Below, in pieces: positions 19,551 through 21,244 of a DNA stretch of 21,244 bases (position 1 is the first letter of the stretch; each line of letters opens with the position of its first letter). A program made the translations under genes and the position numbers. Below the pieces are notes generated by a model, which worked only from the letters and a program-made list of their open reading frames with translations, was not told the DNA's origin and made no database searches. Source of the DNA: Actinomycetota bacterium (GTDB taxonomy: Bacteria; Actinomycetota; Actinomycetes; S36-B12); contig VGBQ01000018.1 in the NCBI GenBank assembly GCA_016870425.1, forward strand, positions 1 to 21,244, written 5' to 3'.

Positions 19551-21244
19551 CTAGAAGTCCCTCGCGGTCACGGCGGTGCGGCGGAGTGACAGCGTCACTC
19601 CCTGGGCCGGTGCCACCACATCGGGCGCACTGCCGACATGCACCACGATGTCGGCGGCGTCGACGAGGGCCGGCCGGTGAGCGACGACGATGACCGTGCG
19701 ACCGGAGTCGCGAGCAGCCCTCAGTGCGGCGATGACGGCTTCCTCGCTCACGCCATCGAGCGAGGCGGTCGGCTCATCGAGAAGGAGCACCTGCGGATCG
19801 GGCAGCAGCGCGCGTGCGAGCGCGACACGACGCACCTGGCCGGCGCTGAGGTCAGCGGCCGCAGTGTCGAGACCGTCGGGCAGGAGCTGCACTTCGGCAA
19901 GCACTCCGGCATCGGCCAGCGCGCGTTCGACACGCACATCGTCGGCATCCGGATCCCCGAGGCGCACCGCGTCGCGGATAGACGGTCGATCGCCTCCCCG
20001 GGGAGCCACGAGATGAGGATGCTGCGGCACCCAACCGAGCTGCGCACGCCAGAGGGCAAGGTCGACATCGGCCAGGTCCTGCTCGTCCAGGCGCACGCGG
20101 CCGACCGTGGGTGCGACGAAGGCGAGAAGCACCGACAGTAGGGTCGACTTGCCCCCGCCGCTTGCGCCGACAAGGGAGATAAGGGCGCCCGGCGGCAACT
20201 CCGCGGATGTCGGCAGCAGTGCCGGATGGTCCCGGCCGGCGTAGGTCACGCCCACGCCCTCCAGTCGGATCACCGGGCGTTCGGGGGGGACCTGCGCGCC
20301 GCCCGCGGGCACGTCCTGCTCGAGCAGCGCGAAGACTTCGTCCGCGGCGCCGAGCCCCTCCGCGGCAGCGTGGAAGTGCTGACCGACGAGCCGGATGGGC
20401 AGATAGGCCTCGGGCGCGAGGATGAGGACGAAGAGCGCGATGGAGAAGGTCACCTGACCCTCCACCAGCCTCACGCCCATGGTCACAGCGACAAGCGCGA
20501 CGGACAGGCTTGCGAGCAACTCGAGGGCGAAGGACGACAGGAAGGTGATGCGCAAGACGCCCATGGTGGTGCTGCGGTAGCGCTCGCCCATTGCACGGAT
20601 GGCCTCGGCCTGCCGCTTCGCGCGCCCGAAGATCTTGAGCGTCGGCAGCCCGGCGACGAGGTCGAGGAAGTGACCGGAGAGCCGGCTGAGGGTCTCCCAC
20701 TGGCGGTCCACGCGCGTGCGCGTGTAGAGGCCGATGAGGATCATGAAGACAGGGATCAGGGGCAGCGTCACAGCGATGATGACGGCGCTGACCAGGTCGG
20801 CGCCCAGCACGGTGATCAGCACCGCGAGCGGCACGATCACGGCGAGCACCAACTGCGGCAGATAGCGGGCGAAGTACGCGTCGAGCGCATCGACGCCCCG
20901 CGTCACGAGTGCCGCGACCGCGCCCGGCTCACGGCCTGCGGGTCCGAGCGGACCCAGGCGCAGCACATGCGCCATCGCCTCGGCACGGAGCTCCGCCTTC
21001 GCCTTGGCCGAGGTGCGGTACGCCGCTGCCTCGGCAATCCACGACACCAGTGCCCGAGCGCCGAAGACGGCCGCCAGAGCGACGAGCACGCCGCTCACGG
21101 TCGACAGATCGGCTCGACCCTGCGCCACCTCCACGATCGCGGTGGAGAGCAACCGCGCCTGCACGATGACAAGAGCGGCAACAACCGCGCCCAGGACGAC
21201 AGCGAGGATGAGGAACCCGCGCGTGCTGCGCGCGTAGCGCAGCA
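19551..21244 (-). CDS. cydD: Thiol reductant ABC exporter subunit CydD (5' truncated)
   Basis: At least 563 residues are visible; the frame runs off the right end, so the start is missing. The apparent GTG start at 21164 is internal, since the frame continues upstream with LRYARSTRGFLILAVVLGAV, a typical first CydD membrane helix. Features: exporter domain with YFARYLPQLVLAVIVPLAVL and FLDLVAGLPTLKIFGRAKRQ, and an ATPase domain with Walker A GASGGGKST, Q-loop LGWVPQHPHLV, signature LSAGQVRRVALARALL, Walker B VLLLDEPTASLD and H-loop VIVVAHR. It forms the CydDC heterodimer with the next gene. The normal family length is about 550-590 residues, so little of the N-terminus is missing. Confidence 0.92.
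   Translation of the reverse strand, partial: LRYARSTRGFLILAVVLGAVVAALVIVQARLLSTAIVEVAQGRADLSTVSGVLVALAAVFGARALVSWIAEAAAYRTSAKAKAELRAEAMAHVLRLGPLGPAGREPGAVAALVTRGVDALDAYFARYLPQLVLAVIVPLAVLITVLGADLVSAVIIAVTLPLIPVFMILIGLYTRTRVDRQWETLSRLSGHFLDLVAGLPTLKIFGRAKRQAEAIRAMGERYRSTTMGVLRITFLSSFALELLASLSVALVAVTMGVRLVEGQVTFSIALFVLILAPEAYLPIRLVGQHFHAAAEGLGAADEVFALLEQDVPAGGAQVPPERPVIRLEGVGVTYAGRDHPALLPTSAELPPGALISLVGASGGGKSTLLSVLLAFVAPTVGRVRLDEQDLADVDLALWRAQLGWVPQHPHLVAPRGGDRPSIRDAVRLGDPDADDVRVERALADAGVLAEVQLLPDGLDTAAADLSAGQVRRVALARALLPDPQVLLLDEPTASLDGVSEEAVIAALRAARDSGRTVIVVAHRPALVDAADIVVHVGSAPDVVAPAQGVTLSLRRTAVTARDF

Noticed and set aside
21164..21164. GTG as the start of cydD
   Set aside because: The frame continues upstream with a typical first CydD membrane helix to the window edge, so the gene is truncated and does not start here.

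Overview
This window is GC-rich and coding-dense. It looks like a chromosomal segment of an actinobacterium (Actinomycetota). Supporting signs are the composition, frequent GTG starts, a bkdABC-type branched-chain 2-oxoacid dehydrogenase operon, mycothiol-dependent maleylpyruvate isomerase-like (DinB-fold) proteins, a DosR/DosS (DevR/DevS)-like two-component pair, a DUF222/13E12-type HNH protein, and many start codons sitting 6-8 nt after a -10-like hexamer (leaderless promoters). I cannot place it to genus. No tRNA, rRNA, CRISPR array, transposase or phage gene was seen, and no stretch longer than 300 bp lacks a gene.

Layout, left to right. 1-1724: 3' part of a large FadE5-like acyl-CoA dehydrogenase (+), followed by a strong hairpin terminator and a perfect 27-bp inverted repeat. 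1975-7089 (+): CPA2-type cation/proton antiporter, CopC-like copper protein, a CopD-CtaG fusion for copper uptake and cytochrome oxidase assembly, a rhodanese lipoprotein, and a nitrilase-family amidohydrolase. 7102-9382 (-): two paralogous maleylpyruvate isomerase-like proteins flanking a small secreted protein. 9400-12721 (-): bkdC, bkdB and bkdA with ATGA overlaps. 12880-15092: DevR-like response regulator (+) convergent with a DevS-like histidine kinase (-) that keeps the heme His and the distal Tyr of mycobacterial DosS. 15111-15686 (+): secreted protein of unknown function, divergent from the kinase. 15692-17589 (-): SHOCT-domain protein and a DUF222-HNH protein with a SOS-type promoter. 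17787-21244 (-): cydC and 5'-truncated cydD.

Much of the window concerns respiration and redox state: copper handling and cytochrome c oxidase assembly, a probable heme-based oxygen/NO/redox sensor with its regulator, and the CydDC thiol exporter needed for cytochrome bd. The bkd operon and the acyl-CoA dehydrogenase belong to branched-chain amino acid and acyl-CoA metabolism.

The most notable signals are regulatory. (1) Nine genes share the pattern (T/C)A-N3-T, 6-8 nt, RTG. (2) At 5847-5865 a stop codon, a CsoR/CstR-like palindrome, a -10 and a start codon are packed into 19 bp. (3) At 15092-15111 two divergent start codons share one symmetric -10. (4) The HNH gene has a near-consensus sigma-A promoter overlapped by a one-mismatch actinobacterial LexA box. 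(5) Short tandem duplications recur at gene junctions. No wholly new multi-gene system could be demonstrated.
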